Part shown: piece after piece, positions 24,101-37,105 of the stretch
Position numbering within the stretch: position 1 is the first letter of the stretch
Layout: every line of letters begins with the position of its first letter
Assembly (NCBI GenBank): GCA_033065855.1
Contig: JAVXUO010000967.1
Coordinates: 42,501-106,500 of the forward strand
Reading direction: 5' to 3'
Source of the DNA: Escallonia rubra
Taxonomy: Eukaryota; Streptophyta; Magnoliopsida; Escalloniales; Escalloniaceae
Length of the DNA stretch: 64,000 nt
Position numbers and translations under genes: made by a program
Notes under the pieces: generated by a model
Databases searched by the model: none
What the model saw: only the letters and a program-made list of their open reading frames with translations
What the model was told of the DNA's origin: nothing

Positions 24101-27100
24101 GGGAGATGCTAGTACCTTAATGGTCTAGCTAGTGTTCATATGAATATGTAACCGTATTATTAGTAAGCACTGCCTTTGCGGCTTTGCAAAGTGATTACCC
24201 TGCACTGCCTGTGTGACTTTACATTTCACTCATGATCAATATCATATGTATTAAGTTTCAATGTAATTGAAATTGTTACTATTTATATGTGCTTTGATGG
24301 ATTGAGTTGAAGCTCTTTCCCTATCGTTTTGAAGTGAATCTGATAATCTTTGTATTTCCATTTTCTTTCTGGATTGTTGAGCGATCTTACTGAGCACTTG
24401 AAAGCTCACTCCCTTTTTCTGTTCCCTTCTGCATGTAATAATCGCCAATAAATTACTTGGGAGAGTTAGAGCTTGGATTTGGAATAAATTTAATTTCTTT
24501 TATTTTGTTAGTTAAGCCCCAGCGAGGGAAAACATTTTGAAATTTCGTTTCGTATACTTAAACTTTTAAATTAATAATTTGGGAAATGTAGAGCTCTGAT
24601 ATGAATATTAATTGAGTTTCCTTAGTGGAATTGAGATAATTGGATGATTGAAAATGTAACGCCCCCGAAAATTCGGAGCTCCGACGCCCCAAACTCCCGT
24701 GTCGTTAACCTACCAGATCACATCAAACCTGTCAAATCTGTTCACTAACACATAATTCAAAACATTTAATCCGATACCATCTCAAAATTCTTCAAACACA
24801 AGCTTACAAGGCTGCTCAAACTTAAACTATTAAAACTTAAGTTCTTTACAAACTTGAGTCCTTATGAAACACGGTGACAGTACCGACCCACGCAGGGGTC
24901 TCACTACACTGTAGTGACGGGCTTACCGGAACCTCACATAGACTCTAACCCATTCCTGAACCTGCTATAGCTTATCCTCACCTGCAGATGGGAGTCAAAT
25001 GAAGGGTGAGCTTTTGAGAGCTCAGTAAGGTCGTACAATGACCAACAAATAATTACAACATGATTCCAAGAATCCCACTGACGAAGATTTCCAGAATACT
25101 TCAATAAACGCAAAAAATCAATGATTTCCAAAATGATCAAAATTCACCAGAAATAGATACTAATATAAACAATAATGCTCAGGATGGCTTTCAGAACGAT
25201 TAATAAAAGATTATCTTCAAAGCCATCATTCCAAAATACGATGATGGTTTTCCAAAGAATTTCAAAATGTACACAGATCATCTAAGACAGTTCTTTCCAA
25301 AACACATTGAAGATTTCTGAAAAACATTTCAACATGAGCACAAATTATTTCAGAGAATACTTTCCAGTCATTTCCGTAGCAGTCACGTCAATATACAAAA
25401 CATATAAAATAAAAAATCAACGTTGATCCTGGGGTGATTGCAATGCCATTCCGACAAGCTAACAGAGTGTACACATGCATGATGTACCATAATACTAGTC
25501 CATTTAGTTACTAGTCTGCATTCCATGCAGGATTCAGACCAGCCATATAACGCCCGCCTCAAAGCAGAACAGATTCCCAGGTCAACACAGAAAAAAATTA
25601 ACAATATCAATGAGCTTTAACTTACGCTCAAATCTCTAGAAACAGATCGGATTTTAATAACCATAACATACCGAATAAGTCATCATTCGGAATTTTCAAA
25701 AGAACACCACAAATAAACAGCAAAACGATTGCAAATAGTTATCGGATTTAGGCACAACATTTCGAAAGAACGGATATAAACAATTATCAAATTTTTCCGG
25801 CATGCAGTACAGGCGAGCATCACAAGATTTTCAAATAATCGATTCAGGTTCAACATTGGGGTTTTTCTGGGCAATAATATATTGATATCAGTACACAATT
25901 CAGAGTTCAGCATTAGCCATAAGTAAATCAAGGAGTACTTACGAGTACGAGTTATCAAAATAAGGGTTCGGACGAAAGTCTTTACCTAGGGTTCAGATGG
26001 AATCCATTACCAGGATCTACAGCTAGCTTATCCTAACCGGAAGTCTTTAACTTTATCCTAAACGGAATGATCAAATCATCAAAACATAGTCTACAGAATC
26101 ACTAAAATGGCCTTCCCGTAAGCAGAATCACTAAAATAAGCTTCACATATGTGAATTTATTCAAAAATACCTTTCTTAGGTTAAATTACCAAAATACCCC
26201 ATTCGGGTGGCAAATTACCAAAATGCCCCTATGGGTTTCCGGCACCGAAACAAATTCCAAAAAATCTTAAAATGCTATTTTAGCCATCTTGATATCGTTT
26301 TTGTCCTAAAAAGTATTTTAAAAAATTTTCGCTCGAAAAACCCGAACTGGTGTCCGGATCGAGCGCTAAAAGGTCAATTTCGTGAAAAATACCTTTCGGC
26401 CTTGGAATGTCACGAAATTTTAAAATAAGAAACATATCAGTAAAATAAGGTTTTCATAAAAATTTCAGATTAAAAGAACTTAATTTGCTATGCCAAATAA
26501 TTCGAGAATTCTTATTAACCGATACCTAGTTTAGCGTTCTTCACAGGCACCAAAAATTCTGAAAACATTCTAGGCCGTAGGTCTCATAACAATAATAGGG
26601 GTTAAAGTTTTTCACTTTGTCCAAATAAAATTTTAAACATGTTCTGAAAATTCGTAAAGAAACTGCTGGAAGAAATAAGCTTTAGCGACACTTTGCAGTT
26701 AACTTTAATTAATTCATGCTTCACTGTATTGTTCACCATCCCTGTTCTTCCCTCTCGGCAGCCAAATTTCCAGGTAACACACTCACAAATCCACTCACCA
26801 TTACACCCTCCTTCATTTTCCTTTCTATACATATATGTGTATATGTATATATGTCCAAAATTCATACTAATACACAACAACACACACCTATGCACCTTAT
26901 AATCTCACAATCACACACATATGAACACACACACTCACCCAAAACACACACACACACACATCCATTGTACCGTGAGCAAACACACATACATATTCCAAAT
27001 CACACTAAGAAAACATGGATTACCATTGAGAAAGAATCCTTCAATTTTCTCCACTTTTCCCATTCCCTCTCTCTCCTCTCTTTCTCCCCTGTTTTCCTTT

Positions 27101-27575
27101 CTTCTTCCCGAGCACAGTATTATGTTTCTTTCTCTGTTTCTATTTTTTCTTCTTGCTCTGTTTCTGCTTCTTCTCTTTTTTTCTTTTTTGCTTTTCCTTC
27201 TTCACCAGAATTTCCTTTCCACTTCTTATTAGACTATTTTTTTTCCTAGCTTAGTCATTAAGCTAATAGGAGATGGCTCCTTGTGTGATCATCTTCCCAA
27301 AAATTTGACACCTAGCTACAAATTTTCACAATTTGCAAAGTAGTCCTCTATTTTTTCCAAAATTACAAAAATGCCCCCAAAATGTCAAAATTACATTTTT
27401 GTCCCAAAAATTTTTGAAGCTTCGATACACTAGTAATACCCGGGCATTGCCCAAAATTACCGTCCATTTATTTTTTAGAGCCCGGATGGTTGTTTCACCC
27501 GCTCCCCAAGTTCGGGATATTATAAAAAATCGATCGATTGATTGGCTAATGCTCTGAAAATTTCAAGGTGTTACA
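21146..27575 (-). mobile_element. Solo LTR, copy B, split by copy C
   Basis: On the minus strand it starts TGTAACACC at 27575 and ends GGTATTACA at 21146. The flanks TAGGT and TAGGC are a 5-bp target duplication with one difference. About 50 bp from its 5' end it is interrupted by copy C (24655-27524). It is the same family as copy A, in opposite orientation, and is inserted in the gypsy integrase region. Subregions near 21190-21700 repeat TTTAGYGACGATT motifs. No coding sequence. Confidence 0.75.
24655..27524 (+). mobile_element. Solo LTR, copy C, nested in copy B
   Basis: It starts TGTAACGCCCCCG and ends GGGATATTATA. It follows copy A along its whole length, including TGAGCTTTTGAGAGCTCAG near 25010 and the CA-rich and CT-rich tracts near 26930-27200. 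The target duplication is poor (GAAAA and AAAAA). Because it splits copy B, it is the youngest of this nest. Confidence 0.7.
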
Positions 27576-29264
27576 TAGGCTTACTCCAATAAAGCACCTC
27601 ATAAGGAGTGGCCTGTACGGATTGGTGGTAGCTGGTATTATACCATAGCTCAGCCAATGATAGCCATTTCAACCAATGTTTGGGCCTATCACCTGTCATG
27701 CATATGAGGTAAGTTTCTAGGCATCTATTAACCCTTTTTGTTTGTCCATCTGTCTCTGGATGGTAGGCAGTGCTTAGTAAAAGAGTAGTACCCAAACTAC
27801 CCAATAATTTTTGCCAAAAATTTGATAGGAAAACCTTATCCTTTTCACTTACAATTGAAGTAGGGAGCCCATGCAACTTAACCACTTGGTCCAGGAAGGC
27901 TTGAGCCACTATCTTAGCTGTATAAGGATGAGGTAGAGGAACAAAATAGGCATATTTACTATATTTGTCCAACACCACAAAGATGACACTCTTACCACCA
28001 GAACTAGGCAAACCCTCAATGAAATCCATGCTGATATGAGTCTATTGTTGAGTTGGTATTGGTAGTGGTTACAACAAACCAGACATGTGCATTTGCTCAG
28101 ATTTATTTTTCTGGCAAGTGTCACATTGATTGATCATCACTTTAATTTGTTGCATCATGCCAGGCCAAAAGAATAGAGCTGATATCCTGTGGTAGGTTCC
28201 CTTGATGCCAAAATGTCCTCCTGACTTCCCTTCATGTAGCTCAGACAAGATGGCTTCTCTCAGCTGGTTACCACTGCCCACATAAAGCTTGCCTTTATAT
28301 CTGAGTATCCCATCATGGTAAGCATAAAAACTTGTAGCCATAGAGCTCATCACCAAGAGTGTAATAGCTGAACACTCAGGGGTGCCTTGAGTTTCTAGCA
28401 GCCTAGATAAAGCATCTGCCACTCTATTTTCTACACCTTTTTATACTGAATTTGGAAATCAAATCCCAACACTTTGGACAGAAACTTCTGCTGTACCAAT
28501 GAGGTCACACTTTATCCCAACAGATATTTGAGACTGTTGTGGTCAGTCCTCAATATAAATGGTTGATAGCTAAGATAGGGGCCCATTTGTCAATAGCTTG
28601 CACTATTGCCAGTAATTCTTTCTCATAGGTAGACATGGCTACATTTTTGGGTCCTAAATCCTTGTTGTAATAGGCAATAGGCCTCCATGCCTGCATTAAT
28701 ATAGCCCCTATACCACTTGCTTGCATCTATTTCCACCTCAAATTGCTGTGAGAAGTTGGGTAAGGCTAGCACTGAGGTTGTTGACATGGCCTGCTTGAGG
28801 TGTGAGAAAGCTTGATCTGCTTCAGAGGTCGAGTAGTAGGCATCCTTCTTCAGTAAGCAAGTTAATGGCCTACTGATGGCTCCATAGTTTTGAACAAACT
28901 TCCTATAATAGCCTGTGAGCCCCAGAAACCCCTTGAGATCTCTTATATTCCTTGGGGTAGGCCATTGCACCAATGCTTCCACCTTGTTGTTATCTGCAGC
29001 TACTCCAGCAGTAGACACTATGTGCCCTAGGTACTCTACCTGATTCTGTGCAAAAGAGCACTTACTCAGCTTAGCATAAAGTTGGTGATCCTTGAGCAAA
29101 AAAGTTGCAAAACAATACTCAAATGTACCTGATGACTATTGAGATCCTTGCTTTAGACCAAAATGTCATCAAAGAACGCCAAGATGAATTTCGTGAGGTA
29201 GTCTTAAAAAATAGTATTCATTAACATCTGGAAAGTAGCAGGGGCATTGGTGAGCTCAAAGTGA

Positions 29265-30480
29265 TGTAGGTCCCTAAACACACCTAAAGGAGGGGGGGTG
29301 AATATGTGTTTACGACTTTGAGCAGAAATTTAAAGCTTAATTTACAATGTAAAAACAGAGACAGTAAATATAAATCAACACAGAGATTTATACTGGTTCG
29401 TCCCCACCAGCCTACGACCAGTCCCCGAGCACTTCACACAAGGGAGACCTACTCGAGCCTTTCACTAAGCAGCTAGTTTCGGGTGCTAGCTCAAACCGCA
29501 GTACAGATCTGAAACCCTTCAAGGTTTCCAACAATTACAAGTGAAAAATAGATTACAATTGTGTTACAAAGCACACTCCTTTACGAGTAGATGTTACAAT
29601 GAATATTACAAAGCTAAGCTTTCTTAAGTGGGAAGAACTAAAACCTTTCACGTATTTAATCAAGAAGCTTGCTCTTCAATTTCTCAAAATATGAACTCAC
29701 TTAAAGAAAAGTATTTGAAAGATGAAATAAGATGAGAGAGTCTTTTGAGAAGAGTAAGAGAGAATTTTTCAGAGATTGGCGAAGTTAGCAATAAATGCTC
29801 AAGGAGTCCCATTATATACTAGAAGAGAATATGACCGTTTGAAAAGGGATAACATAAAGATTCATTCGAATGAAAAATATCTCTGAAGATTTCGGTCAAA
29901 TGACATGATAGAGCAGAGAAGGTTTAGAGACACTAAAAGATTGAGTCGAATGAAAACATCTTTTCATTCGAAAGAAAACTTTGCTTCGACTAAAAACTTT
30001 GGCTTCGACCGAAAACTTTTGGCTTCGATCGAAAACTTTGGCTTCGACCGAAAACTATTTTTATTACTTGATATGAAGACTCCTTTTCATTCGAATGAAA
30101 ACTCATTTGAGAGAAAATTTCTTGGTTTGTTCTTTACTTGATTTTTTGGGAGATCTTTAAGAAAGACTTAGAAAATTTACAACCATGAGAAATAAAATGA
30201 AGTCCCAAGTCCAGATCCAGTTCCACATCTGAATCCACGTTCAAGTCCTCTTTTTGGCCTATGAATATTGCATGTTTTGTTTGATAATGATTGGTCTTAA
30301 GAACTCTTAATAGCAGTTAGATTGACAATAAGGTTGGAATCATCAAAATAATATAACTTTGACATTTAAAGTCAACATGGGATTTGTTGGTGTTAGCCTA
30401 CTTGTTATTTTGCTACCATTGAAATCCGTGACAAACTGCAGTACTTGTAATTTTGCTACCATTTGCCACAGCCACCACTA
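29265..30480. mobile_element. Unclassified insertion within the gypsy fossil
   Basis: Sequence unrelated to gypsy pol replaces the reverse transcriptase region. It begins near CCTAAAGGAGGGGGGGTGAAT, a block common in plant retroelement-derived repeats, and includes a short tandem array at 29940-30110 (TTCGACCGAAAACTTTGGC units). The direct repeat GGATTTGTTGGTGTTAGCCT at 30380 and 30483 may mark its right edge. Ends and family are not resolved. Confidence 0.4.
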
Positions 30481-32344
30481 GAGGATTTGTTGGTGTTAGC
30501 CTACATTGCAACCTTGCAGCTAACTTAGGGTCCACATAAAGTAGTCTGTGGACCCTGTGTCAACCAAAATGGTAAATGATTTATTGTGGACCCAAACAAG
30601 CACATTCATGGTTGTGTGTGAGGTATTCCCAGCCAGAGCTTGTATGCTAATCTCAGTTTCCTCATTTTCACCTTCACTGATAGCAGCTTGCATTTCACCT
30701 TCTTCTGTTAATTCCACTTGGTCTGTTATATGGTCAGCAATCAACATTGCTATGGATCTTTTTGGGCACACCTTTTGGTGACCAGTGGTGAACTTGTTGT
30801 CACACCAAAAACACAAGCCCTGTTCTCTTTTGTTTTGGTGTTCCTCATGAGTCATGTGTTTTACAGGTAGGGTATGTCTATTGTGGGTAGGCTTGGGGTA
30901 GACAAAATGCATTTGGAACTGGGTGTAGTGGGGAAGTTAGATGTAACCGAGCTAGGAGTTGAAAGAACAGTAGGTGGTTTAGGGTTGAAGGTGTTGTTTG
31001 GCTTATAATTGGTTTGGGTGGGCTATTGGTTAGCAGATAGGTTGTGCCTGGTTTGTTTGAAAAGGTTAGAGATAGAAATCTCTTCCTTCCTGGCTATGTG
31101 AATTGCCTTAGTTAAGGTTGCCACTTTAAACTGCTCCAATCGACTTATTATTTCTGGTTTCAAACCCCCAATAAAGCTCTTAACAAAATAACCTTCATCC
31201 ATTACTCCAAACTCCTCCACAACCTGAGCTCGCAATTCCTCAAAATAATAGTAATACTCTCCTATTGTAGCCATCTATTTGAGTTGATTAAACTCTCCAA
31301 TTACACTGTCTCGGCTCACATCAAAAAATATAGTGTACAAATCCTTTACAAATCGACTCCAAGTTACTTTCCCAAGAGGTTTAATATAGGTAGTGTACCA
31401 ATATTCCACTTGATCCTTAAAGTGAACAGAGGCATACGCCACTTTGAACTCTTCGTGTAAGGGGCATAATTCAAAATATTGTTCACATTTGCAAACCCAG
31501 CCTCTAGGGTTATCTCCATTAAATCGGGGAAAACTCAATTTAGGGGGTTTGGGCAGTGTTTTCAAATTTTGGCTGACTCGAAACTGGAATCACACTCCTA
31601 TGAATTCCAACAGGAGGTGGTGTACTATTACCTTTATTCCTACCAGCTTTTCCTTGCTGCTTAGTTTTCATGAGAGCTTTCAGTCGTGCATTGATCTCCA
31701 TGACTGTAAACAGTATCTCAAACTTCATCTCAGAGTAATTTTTCTGCAGGTCCCCCAACGTCACGTCCAGAGATCCAAACCTCAAATCATAGGTCTCGAA
31801 CATTCTTTCCAGACCATCTGTTAGACCTAGCGAATCAGTTTCGATGTGTGATGTTTTGGATGAGCGCGGCATTTTCAGTGAAATCAAACCTGGCTCTGAG
31901 ATACCAAATGTAGTGAATATGAGAGTCACTACGATCAATTTCAGTAGGGTTGGTTAAGAATCCATAATAAGAATTGAGGGAGAAAAAGAATTTGTTTCAT
32001 TTCATAATTTTCTGCGTAATTCCATTCTCTCTCTTCTCGGTTATATGCTCTCTAACAAACTAACAGAATTTCAAACAAAGGCGGTGCCCTGGTAAGACAC
32101 GTGGCCATACTTAATTGGCTAATCTAAATTAGCTAACAACTAACACATAGACCAATGGCCATATGACACATCAATCCATACTTGAGACTCAGCTTCCAAC
32201 TCAGCTCCTAATGCTGACTTGGCAGCTCACGTATTATTTTACTACTAATCACTCATACGACGAGGTCTTCCTTAATTCAATTTCCCTCTTCATAGCCGTT
32301 GTTCATCCCTGTCACTTTGGCAGCTTCTACACTACAAGAAAAAC

Positions 32345-32720
32345 AGTCTTTAGCGACGGATTTTTGGCAACAAACGGCAATCCGTCGCTAAAATGTACAT
32401 TTAGCGACAGAATGAACCGTCATTAAAAATCCGTAGTAAAAATATTTAGCGACGGATATTCACGACGAACTTTTACCGACGGAATATCTGTCACTAAATT
32501 TTTTCCCAAATTTTCTATTTTCAATCAAATTTTTAAATGTTTTTTAAAAATTATTTAACGACGGGGTTGTGGCAACGAAACACATTCTGTCACTCAACGT
32601 GCCTTTCAGCGACGAAAAGATTCCGTTGCTAAAAAGTAGTCGCTAAAGTTATTGTTTAATGTGACAAATGTTTATTCCGTCGCAAAAAGTCATTTAAAAT
32701 TTTTAAAAATGACTTTTAGA
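32345..32720. repeat. CACTA subterminal repeats, left
   Basis: At least eight TTTAGCGACGGA-like motifs in both orientations. Arrays of this kind bind the CACTA accessory transposition protein in known elements such as En/Spm. A matching set is at 36890-37105. Confidence 0.75.
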
Positions 32721-33099
32721 GACCGTGTGTTTCCATTGTTAAAAGTTCTGCCTTTTAACCTAATTTTCTTCTCTCTTTCTCCCGCCGCTTTCTCTTTTCT
32801 CTCTCTCTTCTCTCTCTATTTTTGTCGGCGCCATCCCCCATCCTCCGTCCTCCGTCCACTGCCATCGTTCCCATCCCCGCCATTGTCCTCCATCCACTGC
32901 CACCGTCCTCATCGCCACCCTATTTTTTTATCATTATAATCACATGTTATTGTTATAGTGTATTATATTGTACGTATTATATTGTTATATTGTACGTATT
33001 ATATTGTTATTTTTATCATTATAATCACATGTTATTGTTACATTGTATTATAATTGTTGTACTTGTTGTTCATAATCTGTACTTGTATTCATTTTGATT

Positions 33100-33984
33100 T
33101 TGTCACGATATTCATGTTATAAATATTATGGTCGACGGCGACATTGGTTTGTGGTGGTGTTGTTCGGTTTGGTGTTTTGTGGCAGTGATGGGTTCAATTG
33201 CGGTGCTGCTACTACTAGATACCATAAGCACACAATGTCGCAATTGTAATGATCGCTACTGGAAACATATAGCATAGGCACGATGGTCATCTCTGTGCAT
33301 TTGGGGCTTCGTGTTGGGGGGGAGGCAGATGTGGTATATTTGTGTGTGTCGTGTGCATGTGTATTTGTCTATGTGTGAGGGGCTATGCGGTGCTGGAAGG
33401 GTGGTAAGACGTGGGTTGGGTGGGTTAGGGGAGGCTATCGTGGGTGTGTCTAACAACTTTGTGTCACGTTTATGGGTGTGGGTGTCTGCCTATGGGTATG
33501 AAAGGGTTGGTGACTGGGTGATGGAGACGGGGGATTGTTGGTAGCGGCATCATCAAAGTTTAAGGGGAAGCAATAAAACATAGGACCATTTTAGTAATAT
33601 CTTACTTAAATCCATTGTTAAACCATATGAGCATTTTATATTGCATGCCACGCGTGGTAGCATGTTTTAAAATTTTGCATGGATTATAGATGAAAATTGA
33701 GACCGGTTCTTATACTTAGTAGGCTTTTTCATCTTCATAAAATGTTTTTTTAATTGAATATCAAGCTTTAACATTTTTTAATTTGATATGAGGTATATTT
33801 CTGCGATTGAACCATTTAGTCACCAAACTTTGATTGTTCTTGCATCAATAGTACTTTCTTTATGCTAACTTCATTAGCAATATGATATTTGATTAGAGCT
33901 TTATTGATCTTTGCTAACTTCATTGGCAATATGATATATGACGTGGAACAAGCTGTACTAATTATCACACAACGCTGGCCAAGC
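33100..33984. other. CACTA interior without recognised gene
   Basis: GT-rich sequence at 33130-33540, then AT-rich sequence. Short frames on both strands near 33256-33544 lack domains. Confidence 0.35.
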
Positions 33985-34960
33985 CCCGAGGGGTAACCAC
34001 AAAAAAATAATTATGATTTACCCCGATTAACCCCTAACACATCCCTAGGTAAACCTAATTAACTATAATTAACCCGAATTAACCATGATTCACCCTAATT
34101 AAACTTAATTAACCCTGATCAACCCCGATCAACCCTAATTAACCCCGATTAACTATAATTAACTCCGATTCACCTTAATTAAACCTAATTAACTATTATT
34201 AAACCTAAATAACCCTGATTAACCCTAAGTAAACATAATTATCTCGATTAACCCTAATTAGCCCCGATTAACCCTCAATTAACTCCGATTAACCCCTAAC
34301 ACATTCTTAGGTAACCCTAATTAACCCTAACAAAACTCTAATTAAACCCTATTAATATATTCCTAATTATCCTAAATAAAATCTAACCCTAACTATATAC
34401 TTAAACCCTGGATTCAATCACATGTTGGACAATATTAACTCTACAAATGAACTCAACGATTCTGAAGTGACTCAATCCTAATTAACACATTAACTCTAAT
34501 TAACCTTAATTAGCTCTTACTTAAACCCTAATTCACAATAATTAAGTCTAATTAAACTAGATTAACCCTATTTAGGTTGAAATTGCCCTCATTAGCATTA
34601 ACCCTGTTTAGCTCAAATTAGCCCTTATTAGACCTTATTGGCCCTAATTAAAACTGATTAGCCCTAATTTGCCCTAATCAACCCTGTTTAGCTCTAATTA
34701 GCCCTAATGATCGATGATTAACGTAATTAAAACCTCATTGTCCTGAGAAATCGTAGACAAACCCTAATTAAACCCAATTAGGGTAATTCACTGTAATATG
34801 TTCTAATTAGGCTCAACTAGCCCTAAGTAGCCCGAATTAATCCCTGAATAACACTAATTGAGTCTAATTAAACGCAATTAACTGCAATCAATCCTAAATA
34901 GCTCGAATTGCCCTAATTGTCCCTAATTAACACATTAACTCGGTATTTTCACCTTAATTA
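33985..34960. repeat. Degenerate CCCTAATTAA repeat region
   Basis: About 1 kb of imperfect units such as TTAACCCTAATTAA, resembling a telomere repeat interrupted by AATTAA. The complementary version occurs at 35940-36310 on the other side of the SNF2 inverted repeat. Confidence 0.75.
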
Positions 34961-35051
34961 GCTATTATCTATTTAGGTTCGGTACAAAATCATTTGTTTA
35001 TAGTGAACTTGAGCAGAGAAATTAAATCATGATTCCTAAATCCATTAATAT

Positions 35052-35423
35052 CTAATGATCCACCAAATCGGGGTTCTCAATTAAACCCGGTGCTTTTGGT
35101 TGGTAAGTTATGGACTCAAAAAAAATTCTTAGCGCCTCATGTTGAACCATCTCATCTAAGATCTTATATTCCGAGAATTCATATAACACTTTTGGCTCGC
35201 AACTCTCCATGTCTGCAAAAGAGAAGACTTTTTTAGACAAAAGATATTTCTCAGCCTGTCGCAGACATTTTCTGCCCTCCATTGTTCCTGAGGTAATTAA
35301 ATGGTATATATACACAGTTTTCTTCTGACCAATTCTGTATGCCCGACATATGGCTTGCCTTTCAACTGATGGGTTCTGACCAATATCAAGCAAAACAACT
35401 CTCGACGCCCTAACCAGGGCCAA
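35052..35423 (-). pseudogene. SNF2 helicase C-terminal fragment, DRD1/CLASSY-like (left arm)
   Basis: An open frame of 123 codons without an ATG. It begins just before ASRVVLLDIGQNPSVE and includes helicase motif VI (RQAICRAYRIGQKK), then VYIYHLITSGTMEG, a QAEK...LSKKVFSF segment, KILDEMVQHEALRIFFE and a short tail to a stop. SNF2 ATPases remodel chromatin. The order of a PSVERQAI.RAYRIGQKK motif, a QAEKDRLSELVF-like segment and EDKILD.MV.H resembles the DRD1/CLASSY group used in RNA-directed DNA methylation, recalled from family knowledge. The ATPase lobes upstream are absent, so it is a captured fragment, not a working enzyme. The SNF2 call is firm; the subfamily is less sure. Confidence 0.75.
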
Positions 35424-35443
35424 CTAGGGCTAATTCAAGCTAA

Positions 35444-35845
35444 ATGAGGTTTGAAAGGCAAGCTATGTGGGGCATAAATTTGGTTGGGGCGTCGAGATTT
35501 GTGTTGCTTGATATTGGTTGCAATCCATCAGTTGAAAGGCAAGCCATATGTCGGGCATACGGGATCGGTCTGAAGAAAACTGTGTGTATTTATCATATAA
35601 TTACCTCAGGAACAATGGAGGGCAGGAAATGTCTGCAATAAGCTGAGAAAGATCATTTGTCTCAGAAATTCTTCTCTTCTGCAGACATGGAGAGTTGTGA
35701 GCCAAAAGTGTTATTTGAAGTCCCGAAAGATAAGATCTTAGACGAGATGGTTCAACATGACGAGCTAAGGAAAATTTTTGAGTCCATTACTTACCAACCA
35801 AAAGCACTGGGTTAACTTCAGAACCCCGATTTGGTGGATCGTTAG
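35444..35845 (+). pseudogene. SNF2 helicase C-terminal fragment (right arm, inverted copy)
   Basis: Inverted duplicate of 35052-35423. It keeps the motif VI region (NPSVERQAICRAYGIGLKK) and the KILDEMVQHDEL segment. A stop at 35639 and small changes make it more decayed than the left arm. A partial duplicate of the motif VI DNA (TTTGAAAGGCAAGCTATGTG) occurs just upstream at 35450-35478. Confidence 0.7.
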
Positions 35846-36310
35846 ATATTAAAGGATTTAGGAATGATGATTTCCTCTGCTCAAGTTCACTATAACCAAA
35901 TGATTTTGTACCGAACCTAAATAGATAATAGCTAATTAAGGTGAAAATGCCGAGTTAATGCGTTAATTAGGGGCAATTAGGGTAATTCGAGCTATTTAGG
36001 GTTGATTACAGTTAATTGCGTTTAATTAGACTCAATTAGTGTTATTCAGGGATTAATTCGGGCTACTTAGGGCTAGTTGAGCCTAATTAGAACATATTAC
36101 AATTAATTACCTTAATTGGGTTTAATTAGGGTTTATCTACAATTTTGAGGACAATCAGGGTTTAATTAGGTTAATTAGCGATGATTAGGGCTAATTATAG
36201 ATTAAATTAACAGTAAATTAGGGTTAATCAGTTTTAATTAGGGCTAATCGGAGTTAGCTCGGTTTAATTAGGAATAATTATTGTAAACTAGAGTTTAATT
36301 AGGGTTAATC

Positions 36311-36880
36311 AGTTTTAATTAGGCCGCATACGCAGCCTCCCCGGTATGACTGCACGTGCCGTGATAGGAGCGTCCCCACCCCGACTGCGTCTCCATAGGC
36401 GCAGACACCGACCGCGCTCGTCGTTACATGAGGACGAGGTTTGTCCAATTGCTGCAAAGGTTTATAGGAGGATCACAGCGCATAATCATGTATAACCACT
36501 ATATAGGTTTAATTAGTGAACACTATACGATTGCTATCGAGATTAATGCGTCAGTGCCTCTACATGCAGGGTGCTGCTACTGGACATGTCGAGCCGGATC
36601 TGGATCACAGTGCCCCCGTGGACGAGGACAATTAGCAGGACCCTTCAGGTCCGAAACTCGCCGAACCCTGATCAACCCTTCCCCTCCTAGCTTCTTGTAT
36701 CCCGCTCCCATGTTGCCCCCCCGACTTGTATTATCCTCCCCTACTCTATTAATGTACTCCGCTCATTTGCCCTCCTGAATTTTGTATACATTTTATTGTT
36801 GGAATGTGATTGTTGGATTGTGAATTATTGGATTCTGATTACAAGTTTAGGTATTAAAAAATATTTTTTAAAAAAAATAT
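36311..36880. other. CACTA interior, GC-richer, unassigned
   Basis: A short Arg-rich frame from 36346 (MTARAVIGASPPRLRLHRRR) and other short frames to 36778 show no family. It could be captured host sequence or an eroded element gene. Confidence 0.3.
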
Positions 36881-36889
36881 TAGTTTGAC

Positions 36890-37105
36890 TTTTAGCGAGG
36901 GACTAGATTCCATCGCTAAAAGTCTAACTAATTTTAAATGAACGAATTTTAGCAACGGGAATTCCGTCGCTAAAGTTTTAAACGAAAAACGTTTAGTGAC
37001 GAAATTTCGTCGCTACATATTTTAGGTAATTAATTATTCTGAAAAAATAAAAAATAAATTAAAATACAAAAAATAGAATTAGCAACGGAATATCCGTCAC
37101 AAATT
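36890..37105. repeat. CACTA subterminal repeats, right
   Basis: Motifs such as TTTAGCGAGGGACT, CCGTCGCTAAAG and TTTCGTCGCTAC mirror those at the left end. Confidence 0.7.

Larger units (their letters stand above)
34540..36310. repeat. Large inverted repeat with SNF2 arms
   Basis: The arms run about 34540-35418 and 35480-36310, with a spacer of about 60 bp. Similarity is high across the SNF2 part and continues outward into the CCCTAATTAA repeats (for example GTAATATGTTCTAATTAGGC in the left arm is matched in the right arm). A transcript through both arms would fold into a long dsRNA. Confidence 0.85.

Noticed and set aside
26716-27249. 177-codon frame rich in His, Thr, Ser and Phe
   Set aside because: Lies within solo LTR copy C, over CA-rich and CT-rich tracts. 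No family resemblance and not conserved in copy A.
33985-34960. True telomere or chromosome end
   Set aside because: Units are interrupted by AATTAA and degenerate, and lie inside a CACTA element with sequence continuing on both sides.
35052-35845. Functional SNF2 ATPase gene in the CACTA element
   Set aside because: Only the C-terminal helicase end is present. The Walker A/B regions are absent and the two copies are inverted fragments.
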